DNA from: Rana temporaria
Taxonomy: Eukaryota > Chordata > Amphibia > Anura > Ranidae
Direction: 5' to 3'
Assembly (NCBI RefSeq): GCF_905171775.1
Contig: NC_053491.1
Span: forward strand, 306,143,841-306,207,840
DNA length: 64,000 nucleotides
The notes under the pieces were generated by a model, which was not told the origin of the DNA, did not search any database, and saw only the letters and a list, made by a program, of their open reading frames with translations. The translations under genes and the position numbers were made by a program. This document shows, piece after piece, positions 10,501 to 21,892 of the stretch (positions are counted from its first letter, which is position 1; each line of letters starts with the position of its first letter).

Positions 10501-11890
10501 GATTCATCGGGATCCTCTCGGTCACCACTCTGCGGAGCAGACGAGGAAGCAACTTCAGTGGGGAAAAGGCATAAATCAGCAGATACTGACCCCCTCTGGG
10601 CCACCAACACGTATGCCCAGGGATCTTTGGACCTGGCCACAAACCGACACCTTGCAATTGAGGCGAGAAGCCAGGAGGTCCACGTCCGGTGTGCCCCACC
10701 TCCTGCAAAGGAGTTAAAAAACCTCTGGATACAATGACCATTCCGCCGGTCCAGCATCTGGCAACTCAGATAGTCTGCCTGCCAGTTTTGTACGCCCGGA
10801 ATGTAGGCAGCCGACAGAGCCGGCACGCTTCTTTCCGCCCACCGCAGGATGTGAGCGACCTCTGACGCTGCAGCCAAGCTCCGTGTTCCCGCCTGCCGTG
10901 GCGTTGTCCGACCTTGCAACCTCCTCGACCTCGGGGAGAGGCTTGACTGATCACCCGAAGTTCCAGGACATTGATTGGCAGATGGGATTCTTCTAGAGTC
11001 CAGCGGCCCTGGGCCAACTGCACCCCACAGATGCCCCCCAACCTGTGAGGCTGGCGTTCGTCGTAATCACCGTCCACTGGAAGGGGAGAAACTACTTCCT
11101 GGACCGAAGAGCCGGGATCTCAGCCAGCAATTCAGAGAGACCGACTAGGTGGCCAACCTGAATCTGGCAATTCAGAGACAACGGAGATTTGTTCCATTTG
11201 GACAGGATCTCCCTCTGCAATACTCAAGAGTGGAATTGGGCATGCAGTATCGCCTCGAAGGAGGCTACCATGAGGCCCAGAACTCGCATGAAAAAAAACG
11301 GAGAGACGACCACTTGCGTGATGCCAACAGCTTTACCAGACTGGAGAGTCTGCGATTTTTCCAAGGGAAGGAAGACTCTGCCTCCGGAGTATAGAATCAA
11401 CCCCAGGAAATCCAAACACTGAGTCGGTACCAGGACCGACTTCTGAATGTTGAACACCCAAATTCTTAGAGGGTCTGGCTGGCTATAGACACATCCACCT
11501 CTAATTCTGAGCCAGAAACTGCTCTCAGAAGAAGATTGCCCAAGTTACCCATGATGGCAATGCCTTGCTGTCTCAAAGCTAAAATCAGGGCGAGCACCTT
11601 GGTGAAAACTTTTGGTGCTGACGCTAGGCCAAAGGGAAGAGCCACAAACTGATAGTGGCCTTCGCCGATCGCAAAAACACAGAAACTTTTGGTGTCCTGC
11701 GCAAAGTCCAAGGACGCCAGAAAGTCCCCCGGATGGAGCGCAGCCACCACTGAATGAATTGATTCCATAAGGAAGTTCCGTACTCTTACAAAGGCATTTA
11801 GGGCTTGGAGGTCCAATATTGGACGGACTCAGTCCTTCGGGACCACAAACAGATTTGAATAAAATCCCTGAAACCTCTCGTCCCACGGAA
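10500..11890 (-). pseudogene. DIRS A reverse transcriptase-RNase H region (broken)
   Basis: RT is read in the minus strand at about 11224-11886. It includes a GDFLASLD-type strand and FAIGEGHYQFVALPFGLASAP. The catalytic Y-L-D-D box has decayed to GNLGN, so this RT is dead. RNase H and its extension follow at about 10500-11080, recognised by the PINVLELRVI and YIPGVQNWQADYLS segments, which parallel those of element B. Several frames are needed to read it. Confidence 0.75.
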
Positions 11891-12099
11891 CAGGTAAAAT
11901 TACCTGCTACTCAGCAAGTCTTGCACTGCCCCCAATAGGGCAGACCGACGAGCCGGAAGGAGAGGGAGATTTGAGGGAAAGAATCTGTTCAGTGGACCGG
12001 AAAGAAACTCGATCTTGTACCCTGAAGTGACCACCTCGCAGACCCACTGGTCGGAGAGCAGGGAGGTCCACCGAGCTGTGAACCTGCAAAGCTGTCCCC

Positions 12100-13450
12100 C
12101 CACCCATGAGTCTGGCAGGGGCAAAACTTCATGCGGTGTCAGGTTTGGTTGCCGGCTTGTTTGGCCTACACATCCAGTCCCCCAGCCAAGCCCTTGTTAG
12201 CCTGGGAGGGTCTACCCACGGCCCCCGATTGACGAAAATACAGCTTCTGCGTGGAAAAGGGACCCGGCTTATGGCACCGCTCCTTCCCCTTGGTGGACTG
12301 AGGGATGAGAGTGCTCTTACCTCCAGTGACATCCTTAATGTCGTCCAGCAAGGTATCAAAAAGCCTCCCACCCTTGAAGGGTAAATCTGCCAGAGATTTT
12401 TTTTAGGTGCTTGGTCAGCGGACCAGCATTTCAGCCAAATCAGGCGGCGCAATACCATCGCAGATACAGAGGCTCTGGAGATCAAGGGGGCTGCATCCAG
12501 AGTGGCATCACAGACATATACAAGGCTTTGGACCAACTGGTCGGGCAGTCTTACACTCAGGAGGGAGCCGATGCTCCTCCACAGTCTGGTGCAATATCTT
12601 TGCCCATTCAGTGAGAGTCTGAGACACCAGAGTTGCAGCCAAAATAGCCCTCAACGCGGTTTGCTAAACATGGAGCGGGTCACCGCCTCGGACCTCCTAT
12701 CAGTGTGGTCCTTAAACGCAGTGGTCCCCTCTACAGGAAGCGTGGTGACCTTATTCAACCGAGCGGTCAACCACCGGAGGAGAAACCTACTTTTTTTTTT
12801 TTTAACGGACCACCAGGCGCTGAGGGACCACAAAAAGGACTTCTGCTGCATTTCCCATTTTTTTTATCTATGAACTTATCAAAGAATGATACATACACAG
12901 AGCGGTCCAATTTGTGTGACCCAAAGGAGACTGACCCCTCTGTGGACACCTCAGCTGCACCTTCCAGCTTAAGAGAGTCTCTCACGGCATTGATAAGCAC
13001 AACGACAAGTGCCCTGTCCTGCACTGCTCGTCCTCACAAGGAAGGTCCTGGTCCACATCCTCTCACAACCTAGAACCGGGGTCCTGTGCCGCAGCCAGGC
13101 CCAGGTCTGAGTCAGAGCAGATGGCGTGGGGAGGAGACGCTTTTTACCCTCCTTACGCACGCCGCTTCTACCCTGGCAACAAATGATTCCAGGACTGCCG
13201 ACAAAGTGTCCATAGGAACCGCAGGGGCACCAGCTGCCACCTCTGTCATGTTTGGGGTAAGAAGGACCAGATACTGACTCCATAACACCACAGACCACTC
13301 GCAGACCAATTTAAGACCTGAAATATCCACCCTCCTTACTGCACTGACGGGGGGGTTACCCAGGGGACTCACCAGCCCAGCTAGATACTGCTCAGCACCG
13401 CTGCCTGCCCTCCGTACACACAGTGCGCGTGAAAAAAAAAAACACACACA
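12100..13450 (-). pseudogene. DIRS A Gag (broken)
   Basis: Minus-strand segments at 12129-12536 and about 13112-13447 match element B's Gag. The shared core is RRL(I/V)WLKCWSADQ, and the N-terminal region shares SAVLESF near 13190. Frames shift several times and stops are present. Known DIRS Gags are RNA-binding capsid-like proteins; function here is inferred from position and similarity to B only. The segment from 13450 to 14216 is the 5' leader. Confidence 0.65.
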
Positions 13451-14473
13451 CGATGTGAGGAAAATCGTGCTATGCGTCGTTCAGAAGTTACAACTAGAGG
13501 CCAAAAACCCCCACACCAAAATGTCCGCCAGAGAAAAAAAAAAATTAAATAAAAAGCGCAACCAAAGAATATAGCCGCCCGCAATATTAACCTGCACCAC
13601 AGCGCGGCCACGATAAAATGGGCGCCAATGGGAAAAATCTATAGAAACAGCAGGCATCTAAATAATGGCAACGGCAAGGCCAAAATAGCGCCGGAGCACC
13701 GCCAGACGCCTCCGAAAATAGGTCTGCCCCGGTCGCAACAAGCCCTTTAGAGCAGAAGGTGAAATGTGACAGCAGGGAAAGGGAGGATAGGAGAACCCCC
13801 CTAATCCCAGAAATGCCCAGCTGTTCCAACGCGCCGAGGCAGGAGGAACTGTAGTTTCCTCGTCCATGCAAGGACCCGCTGGTGTGTTCCTGACCAACTT
13901 ACAACCATAGTTGGAGTAACTGTCGGCCCGGGCCACTGTGAGTGAGACAGCAAGCAGCCCAATCATATGTGGACCCTGGAGCAAAAAAGCCCACCGGCCA
14001 CTCCTGGAGCCAAGTGTGGCCGACCAAGTGCGTAGCCAAGGTCTGCTCACGCTCGATGGTCGGACTGGGGAGACTACAAGGATATATATTATCCAGCCTG
14101 TCACCCAGGCGGCAGTTGATGGAAGAATCTCAAAAAAAAAAAAAAAAAAAAAATTTCTTCAAGGCACTGAGCCCAAAAGGGAGCCACGTCCTCTGCTAGG
14201 CAGAAGAAAAAAAACCTGAGGCTGCAGGGCAGAGGGTTATAACCAGAGGGACCACCAGGGGGGGCGGGGCTGTTCAACTGTTAAAGTAACATGTATTTAA
14301 ATATCCAACATGTTCTGCCTAGTCCTATGAGCAGGAACATAACCCATATGTCAAGATTTGTGAAGGCTGTCTCCGTCCATGGAAGAAAAGAGAAATGCAG
14401 GTTTTGCCTATAATTCAAGTTTAAAAAGATAGCGTTGTCCTGGAGAAAAGGCATTGCATGGGGGAGCAATAGG

Positions 14474-14619
<146 letters not shown>

Positions 14620-14639
14620 GAGCAGATATGACTCTTGAC

Positions 14640-16290
14640 CGTGCTCAAGGCGAGAGCCTGATCCACTCCCCGCTGTAAGAACAGCAGAATCCGGGACACC
14701 ACGTATGTACAGATCGGACCCTGTGACAGGAGATCGTCTCTCAGGGGTAGACGCCAGGGGACGTCTGCCACCAGACGCACCAGGTCCGCGTACCAGGAGC
14801 GGCGCGGCCACTCTGGGGCGATCAGGATTGTTGGAATCCCTTCTGCTTCCTGCAGAGTGCACAGCAGGCGAGGAAGAAGCTTCAGAGGAGGGAAGGCGTA
14901 AATCAGGCGATAGCGACCAAGGTGCCACCAACGCGTCTGACGCGTCCGCCCATGGGTCCCTTGACCTGGCCACGAACCGTGGCACCTTCCGATTGAGACG
15001 GGACGATAGGAGGTCCGCGTCTGGAGTGCCCCATCTTTGGCACAGCCCCTGAAACACCTCCGGGTGGAGAGACCACTCCCCTTGATCCAGAGTTGTGCAA
15101 CTTAGGAAGTCGGCTTGCCAATTCTGTACTCCCGGAATGTACACGGCCGATAGAGCCGGAACGGACCTTTCGGCCCACCGAAGAATGTGTGCGACCTCCG
15201 TCGCTTTAGCTGAGCTCCTTGTGCCTCCCTGATGATTGACGTACGCCAGGGCTGTGGCGTTGTCGGACTGGATCCTGACCGGTCCGCCCTGCAGCTCCAG
15301 GGACCACCTGGCAAGGCACAGCTTGATTGCTCGGAGCTCCAGAATATTGATCGGTAGGCGGGATTCCTCCCGAGTCCAGCGCCCCTGGGCTGACTGGGTG
15401 CCCCAAACGCCCCCCCCAGCCGGAGAGGCTGGCATCCGTCGTGACCACTGTCCAGCGGCACGGCAGAAAAGACTTCCCGGTCCGAACCCCCGGAGAAGTC
15501 AGCTACCACACCAGGGAATACTTGACCAGATGGCTCAACTGACTCTGGTAATCCAGAGAAGACGGGAGCTTGTCCCAATGTGACAGAATCTCCTTCTGTA
15601 GCTCCCTGGTGTGGAATTTGGCATACGGGACCGCCTCGAAAGAGGCCACCATCAGACCCAGAACTCTCATGCAGAAACGAAGAGACGACCACTTCTGGGT
15701 CGACAACTGCTTCACTGCAGATTGCAGGGTCTTCAGTTTCTCCGTCGGGAGGAACACTCTCGCCTCCGGAGTCCAGGACTAGTCCCAAGTATTCCAGTCT
15801 CTGGGACGGAACCAACACTGACTTCTGGATATTCAGAAGCCAGCCAAACTCTTGGAGAGTCTGATCTTCTAATTCTGAGGAAGCTCGCAGGAGAAGGTCG
15901 TCCAGATATCCCACGATATCGATCCCTCGCTGTCTCAGCAGGGCTAGTATCGGGGCGAGCACCTTGGTGAAAACCCACGGTGCCGAGGCCAAGCCAAACG
16001 GGAGGGCCACAAATTGAAAGTGATCCTCCCCGATCGCAAAGCGCAGAATCCTCTGATGCTTTGTGCATATGGGAACATGTAGGTATGCGTCCATGATATC
16101 CAAGGACGCTAGGAAGTCCCCCTGGAGTGCAGCTATCAGAGCGAATCGACTCCATCCTGAACTTTTGCACCTTGACAAAGCAATTGAGGGCCTTGAGGTC
16201 CAGCATAGGGTGGACCCCATCCTTCTTGGGGACCACAAACAGATGAGTAAAACCCCTGAAACCGTTCCAACGAGGGAACTGGTACAATCA
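14640..16290 (-). pseudogene. DIRS B reverse transcriptase-RNase H with recombinase start
   Basis: The RT core is open over 15102-16238. It shows DFLASLDIMDAYLHVPI, FVALPFGLASAPWVFTKV and an intact Y-L-D-D box at 15897-15908. RNase H follows with TTDASLSGWGG near 15440 and IRSDN/IQSDNATALAYVNHQGG near 15240, then VYIPGVQNWQADFLS near 15130. The extension ends near 14700 with DDLLSQGPI, and the start of the recombinase (RGVDQALALSTVKSH) follows before the truncation. Frameshifts near 15500 and 15100 break the ORF. Confidence 0.8.
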
Positions 16291-16389
16291 CCCCCCTGTC
16301 CAGTAGATCCCGGACAGCCCCTGCCGGCGAACCAAAGGTTGGAAGGAAAAAATCTGTTTGGAGAAACTATCTTGTACCCGAGGCAATCA

Positions 16390-17582
16390 CTTTGCGAGAC
16401 CCGGGCGGGGGCAGACCTTCATGCGGAAGCAGGTTTGTCCGCAGGCTTGTGGTACCAGGTGCGCTTCTGCCCTGCAGCGGGGGCCTTAGCACCTTGGACC
16501 TTTTCTCGCCGAGCACACGAAAAAAAACGAAAAAAACGCTTTGGGGTAGTAAAGGAGGGTCCTTGCTTGCGGCGAGGCTCCTTGCCCTTCCCAGACTGTG
16601 GGAGCAGTGTGCTCTTACCACCAGTGGCATCCTTGATGTCATCCAGGGATGCCCCAAAAATCCGTCCACCCTTAAAGGGCAAATCCACTAAGGCCTTTTT
16701 AGAAGACTGGTCCGCAGACCAGCATTTCAGCCACACAAGGCGGCGCAATACCACCGCATAGGCGGAAGCCCTGGAAAGCAAGGGGAGCGTATCCAGGACC
16801 GACTCACAGACGAACTTCAGACCCTGAACCAATTGTTAAGCCAGGTCCTTGCAGGTCTCGGAAGCATCCTGTTCCTCCAGCTTCTGCAGCAGGAGCTTCG
16901 CCCTTTCAGTCAGAGTCTGACACCAGAGTCCTGGCCAGAACCGGCCTCACCGCCGAACCCACTACAGTGAATAGGGAGCAGGCCACAGCCTCCACTCTCC
17001 TATCAGCAGGGTCCTTAAATGCAGGAGCCCCTTCCACAGGCAACGTGGTGGCCTTGCTTAATCTGGACACGGGAGGGTCCACAGACAGGAGAGACACTTT
17101 TTTTTAAAAGTCCTCCTCAAAGGGATAACGGGTTGCAACGTTTTTTCCTTGTACAACATATTGTCCAAATAAGGAACACAAGGAAACACTTTTGCGGTGC
17201 GTGGCGGTTTGCGGAACCCAAAAGGGACTGGCACCTCAGGTGCCTCCGCCACATCCTCAAGTTTCAGAGTATCACGCACCGCAGAAATAAAAGCTCCAAC
17301 AAATTCCTTGTCAGCAACTGACCCTGAAGCAGAGTCATCCTCACTGTCCGCGTGGGTTAAACCTGCAGCCACTGACACTACAGAACCAGAGGCAGCAATA
17401 GCAGGGTCCGACTGTCAGACATCCCCAGAAGCAGGCTCAGGGAGGGGGCACTTTTTACCCCCCTTCTGGGCACTAGCTGCTTTAAACCTGGTGAGAAAAG
17501 ACTCCAGGACAGCCGACATTGCCTCAACAGATGTGGCAGGGGGAGGGGCATCAAGGGTTAACTCAGGCATTGCTTGGGAAGT
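16390..17582 (-). pseudogene. DIRS B Gag (broken)
   Basis: The minus-strand open segment 16419-16832 contains RRLVWLKCWSADQSSKK and a basic C-terminal tail. Upstream segments at 16906-17097 and 17058-17378 hold acidic DSEDDSASG and PFGFRKPPRT. The likely N terminus near 17510-17565 includes SAVLESFLTRFKAAS, matching element A. A retroposon inserted just upstream (17583) separates it from the leader. No Cys zinc motif is obvious in this subfamily. Confidence 0.65.
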
Positions 17583-18708
17583 TTTTTTTTTTTTTTTTTT
17601 TTTTTATTACCCAGTATTTTTATTTATTATTATTTTTTACATTTTATACACTGCGCATGTTATTGCTAGTGTTAATAAATCAGCGTTTGATCAAACATAC
17701 TACGCTATGCTAGTTCATTTGTTTTGTTGGAGGACTGCTGACCAATAAACACTACCCCCATTCCTGAACCCGGAATTCCACCAATAAGGAGGAAAGGAAA
17801 CACCAAGGACAGCAGAGGAACCGTGGGAGATCCTAGAACCGTTGGAGGCATACTTCTTGCACTGTACCCCTGCAGGGGTTAGTGCCTCTGGTGAGTGGGG
17901 ACCCAAAGGGGGAGCACCGTGATCACTGCGTGGAATTGTCACCAATGTTCAATTGAGCACCCACCTTTTTAGGTGCACCTTTACAAGCACGGATCCCTTC
18001 AATTCTTGGATGGACTTTATCCCTTGTTAATTCATTTAATTATCATTTTGTATGAAGACTGTCCTTTATATTGCTTCACAGTTTTGGACTATTTTTATTT
18101 TCCATTTTTCATTTTTATATCTTCTATACACTCAATACCTATGATGATTGATTGTCTCACTGTATTATATTAATTGAGTTACCGTCTGCATTTATTATAT
18201 TTCACCTCCCATATGTTTATGGGTCTTATGAGCATATTGCACCCACTTAGTGGAAACACACACACAGGCTAGCGCTTAGCCTATTAGTGATAGCACAGCT
18301 TGGTTTACTCGTATAGTGTACCACCTTTGGTTGAGTTCAGTCTTTACATGCCAGTTTCTGGTCACTGATATTACACTTACTACCCAGCAGGTCCACATTT
18401 GTTGGTTTCCACGGTTTACTAACATTATACTTATTCACTTATTCACGCACCTCTTGGGGTCACTGTTTACTATATTTTAATATTTACACAGTTTATAAGT
18501 AGGGCAGCGCCACCACCCCATTCCACTTTCCATTTTTCTTCTAGCCTTTCCCCTCGGGGAATCGTTCTTGGGGGGCTGCAGCCTAACATTTTACTTTTCA
18601 TATTTGTTATTTATTTACTTCGTTGGTACTGATTGGACCCACACTATAGTATTCTACACTTGTATTAGCCTTGGTGGGTCCTAAGCGCGGTTCATTTCCC
18701 TTTTTACA
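17583..18708 (-). mobile_element. Retroposon of unknown family, 1.1 kb, in element B
   Basis: The insert begins with a T-run of about 25 (a poly(A) tail on the minus strand) and is flanked by tgggaagt at 17575-17582 and 18709-18716. A poly(A) end plus duplication indicates target-primed reverse transcription. Inside I find no RT, no tRNA-like head and no long ORF with recognisable motifs; 'agggcagcgccaccaccc' lies near 18504. It could be a 5'-truncated LINE 3' UTR, a long SINE, or a processed non-coding transcript. Confidence 0.6.
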
Positions 18709-18973
18709 TGGGAAGTAGTACCTGGTTCAGGCTCCATAATGTCCCACCGCTGTGTCACCTTCACTGCAAAGCAGAGAACACCCACTGGTCACCTCCTGGC
18801 CGTTACAACAGAGTATGGGGGCCCCCAGGGAACTCACCACCCCACCCGGTGCAGCGCGAGCTCAGACAAGTCTGAGGTGTGCCGAGAAGCCGGCTGCGCT
18901 GCGTCTGTCCCCTCAGGCAGATTTGCGGTCTTTTTGCAGCGTTAAAACGGCCACACAAGGCCAAACGAAATCC

Positions 18974-19055
18974 AAGATGGCCGCCGAGTGATAAAAAAAC
19001 AGCATAGGACCACAAGAAAATGGCCGCCGAGCGTGACCCCGGCAAAATGGCGGCC
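18974..19055 (+). promoter_or_regulatory. Three ATGGC-core motifs in DIRS leader (YY1-like)
   Basis: AAGATGGCCGCC at 18974-18985, AAAATGGCCGCC at 19017-19028 and AAAATGGCGGCC at 19044-19055 match the AAnATGGCnGC core bound by YY1 in other genomes. A minus-strand AAAATGGCGGC (53321-53331) lies in the leader of DIRS element D. Binding is inference; a promoter role in DIRS transcription is possible but not shown. Confidence 0.3.
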
Positions 19056-19345
19056 GATGCGCATTTAAAAAGCGCAGCACAGATTACACAGCGCAGCACA
19101 CAACAGACCCCCAGTGAACACACACACAGCCCCCGCTTACACACAGGCCCCGGTGTAATAAAGAGACCCCAGAAAGCCCCCCTCACAGCCGCTACCCAAA
19201 TGGGAAAGGAGTAGAGGTAGACCGATATGGGTTTTTCTATGGCCGATGCCGATATTTAGAAATCAGGGCGGCCGATGGCCGATATATAATGCCGATTTTT
19301 GCAGCCGATATTTTGGGCCGATTTTCTTATTTTTTGCTAGGCGCG

Positions 19346-20246
19346 GGTGGTGCAGCGTTGTGGAGAGGGATGGGTGGTGCAGCGTTGTGGAGAGGGATGG
19401 GTGGTGCTGCGTTGTGGAGAGGGATGGGTGGTGCTGCGTTGTGGAGAGGGATGGGTGGTGCTGCGTTGTGGAGAGGGATGGGTGGTGCTGCGTTGTGGAG
19501 AGGGATGGGTGGTGCTGCGTTGTGGAGAGGGATGGGTGGTGCTGCGTTGTGGAGAGGGATGGGTGGTGCTGCGTTGTGGAGAGGGATGGGTTGTGCTGCG
19601 TTGTGGAGAGGGATGGGTGGTGCTGCGTTGTGGAGAGGGATGGGTGGTGCTGCGTTGTGGAGAGGGATGGGTGGTGCTGCGTTGTGGAGAGGGATGGGTG
19701 GTGCTGCGTTGTGGAGAGGGATGGGTGGTGCTGCGTTGTGGAGAGGGATGGGTGGTGCTGCGTTGTGGAGAGGGATGGGTGGTGCTGCGTTGTGGAGAGG
19801 GATGGGTGGTGCTGCGTTGTGGGGGGGGGGATGGGTGGTGCTGCGTTGTGGGGGGGGATGGGTGGTGCTGCGTTGTGGGGGGGGGATGGGTGGTGCTGCG
19901 TTGTGGGGGGGATGGGTGGTGCTGCGTTGTGGGGGGGGGGATGGGTGGTGCTGCGTTGTGGGGGGGGGGGATGGGTGGTGCTGCGTTGTGGGGGGGGGGA
20001 TGGGTGGTGCTGCGTTGTGGGGGGGGATGGGTGGTGCTGCGTTGTGGGGGGGGATGGGTGGTGCTGCGTTGTGGGGGGGATGGGAGGTGCTGCGTTGTGG
20101 GGGGGGGAATGGGTGGTGCTGCGTTGTGGGGGGGGGGATGGGTGGTGCTGCGTTGTGGGGGGGGGGATGGGTGGTGCTGCGTTGTGGGGGGGGGGATGGG
20201 TGGTGCTGCGTTGTGGGGGGGGGGGATGGGTGGTGCTGCGTTGTGG
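19346..20246. repeat. 27-bp minisatellite with poly-G derivative units
   Basis: The first half (to about 19815) has about 17 copies of a 27-bp unit made of 'gggtggtgctgcgttgtgg' plus 'agagggat'. The second half replaces 'agaggg' by G-runs of 6-11, giving units of variable length. Open frames of 300-359 codons in five frames come from the stop-free units (WCCVVERDG or HHPSLSTTQ repeats) and are not genes. Confidence 0.96.
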
Positions 20247-20617
20247 CAATGAAGATGATCGATTTGCAATGCATTGTGAAAATGAATGAGGATGAGAGTT
20301 ATATTGTGAAGAGGATCTCCACAATGTAACTCTGATATACACCCAGAGTCATCCTCATCCATTTTCTCAATGCCAGCCTCAGCCAGGTTTCACTTTAAAA
20401 AGACATAAAATTAAGTCTGCAGGTATCTATCTGCATGCACCTGATAGACAAGGTGCATGCTGATGTGATGACCAGCAAATCTTTGAACAAGTAAAATACA
20501 GGCAGCCAGCAGGCTCCCCCTCAGCAGGAAAGGAAGACAGAGGTAGTGCTGTCCACGATCTCCTGCTGGGGGGAGTTACCATGTCAGGTGGAAGATGTCA
20601 GGTTTCTCCATTACAGC

Positions 20618-20935
20618 ACGCCGAGGAAGGGGGCGGGGCAGTACGATGAATGCCAGTGAAATCTCTCCTTAGCTTCTCTATAGTGGCCGTGCGGGTGTAT
20701 GAATCAAGAATACATTGCTTCAAGAGCACTGATCAGTACTGCAAGTCAGGTGGCAGAGAAACAATCATTGGCCCTTTACAAGTATCTGCCACCTGACTTG
20801 CAGTACTGACCAGTGCTCTTGAAGCAATGTATTTTTGATTCATACACCCGCACGGCCACTAAAGAGAAGCTAGGGAGAGATTTCACTGGCATTCATCGTA
20901 CCGCCCCGCCCCTCCCCTCCCTCGGCGTGCTGTAA
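20618..20935. repeat. Large palindrome inside the hAT element
   Basis: The left arm runs from 'cagcacgccgagg' to 'caagtcaggtggcag', and the right arm is its reverse complement from 'ctgccacctgacttg' to 'cctcggcgtgctg'. A spacer of about 30 bp around 20765-20785 separates them. Arms are about 140 bp and nearly identical. A third, direct-orientation copy of the outer part follows at 20970-21040, and a diverged fourth near 21050-21110. Confidence 0.9.
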
Positions 20936-21792
20936 TAGAGAAACAATCATTGGCACTTTACAAGTATCTAATACAGCACGCCGAGGGAGGGACGGGGTGG
21001 GGCGGTACGATGAATGCCAGTGAAATCTCTCCTTAGCTTGCGATTGTTTATCCAATACAGCGCGCCAAGGGAGGGGGCGGAGCGGGGGCGAAGCGGGGGC
21101 GGAGCGCTACGATGCAAGGCCAGTAAAATCTATCCTTGACTTCAAAAGTGGGTGTGCGGATGAAGGATTCAGGGACACACGCTGCTAGAGCACTTGTCAG
21201 TACTGCAGGGCAGGCGGCCATGTCAGCCGTTTTTTGTAATAGACGCGAATCGGCCAATTTTTTTTACAATAATCGGCCGATGCCGATTTCATAAAAACGG
21301 CCAAATATCGGCCAACCGATATATCGGTCGACCTCTAGAAAGGAGGGAGAGGAATTGGAGGAGAGAGGAAAGCAGGGCAAGCCATCAGTCGACCTCCCAG
21401 GGGAAAATTCCAGCCATACCACCTTACCTGAGCAAGGGGCCACTACTTACCCATCCTGCAAAAACCGGCTGGAGGTATCCCAGACAGAACCAACGTCCGC
21501 TAAACGGCATGGCTGTCGGCCAGACACACTGACAAAGCCATAAAGACCTGGAGCAAAGGGGCCTGTTGTGGACGACCCAGAGCTGAGGGCCGGCACACGC
21601 TCGATGGCCGAACATGGGGGGACTACAATAGTCAAGACCCAGCCTGTTACCCAGTCGGCAGTTGATAGAAGAATCTCAGGATTTAAAAATGCAGGAACAA
21701 AAATAAATAAAAAAAAAACGAGAAAAAAAAATCTCCAGAGTACAGGACTCTAGAGTGCCTGTCCTCTCCTGACGTTAGGCAGAGAAAAACTG

Positions 21793-21892
21793 NNNNNNNN
21801 NNNNNNNNNNNNNNNNNNNNNNNNNNNNNNNNNNNNNNNNNNNNNNNNNNNNNNNNNNNNNNNNNNNNNNNNNNNNNNNNNNNNNNNNNNNN
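21793..21892. other. Assembly gap (100 N)
   Basis: Exactly 100 N bases, the usual placeholder for a gap of unknown size. It hides the right end of DIRS element B and the 5' end of L1-A, including the place where ORF1 should be. Confidence 0.99.

Larger units (their letters stand above)
9203..14395 (-). mobile_element. DIRS-type tyrosine-recombinase retrotransposon, element A
   Basis: This element of about 5.2 kb lies on the minus strand. Inverted terminal repeats span about 9203-9419 and 14217-14395: 'cttcacaaatcttgacatat', 'ggatatttaaatacatgt' and 'gaacagccccgccc' recur as complements. A near-end sequence is repeated in inverted sense at about 9470-9560, the expected internal complementary region (ICR). 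Coding order in element sense is Gag, RT, RNase H and a C-terminal extension, then tyrosine recombinase. Every gene has frameshifts or stops. A short decayed spacer separates it from element B. Confidence 0.85.
19212..21337. mobile_element. hAT-type element with minisatellite and palindrome, non-autonomous
   Basis: Termini TAGAGGTAGACCGATAT and ATATCGGTCGACCTCTA are inverted, and gaaaggag duplicates at 19204-19211 and 21338-21345. Subterminal 'gccgatgccgatat' blocks recur at both ends. The interior holds the 27-bp minisatellite (19346-20246) and a large palindrome (about 20618-20935). No transposase is encoded. It is inserted in the leader of DIRS element B. Confidence 0.92.
14620..21792 (-). 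mobile_element. DIRS element B, 3'-truncated and twice interrupted
   Basis: Minus-strand copy related to element A: the 5' leaders match near 14040-14215 and 21600-21790 ('cagttgatggaagaatctc' versus 'cagttgatagaagaatctc'). The 3' end, with most of the recombinase and the left terminal repeat, is lost at the GAAA microsatellite. A retroposon (17583-18708) and a hAT element (19212-21337) lie in the leader. The right end is not seen because the assembly gap starts at 21793. Confidence 0.8.

Noticed and set aside
19246..20362. Open frames of 300-359 codons over the 27-bp minisatellite
   Set aside because: Same tandem-repeat artefact, in five frames, within a non-autonomous hAT element.
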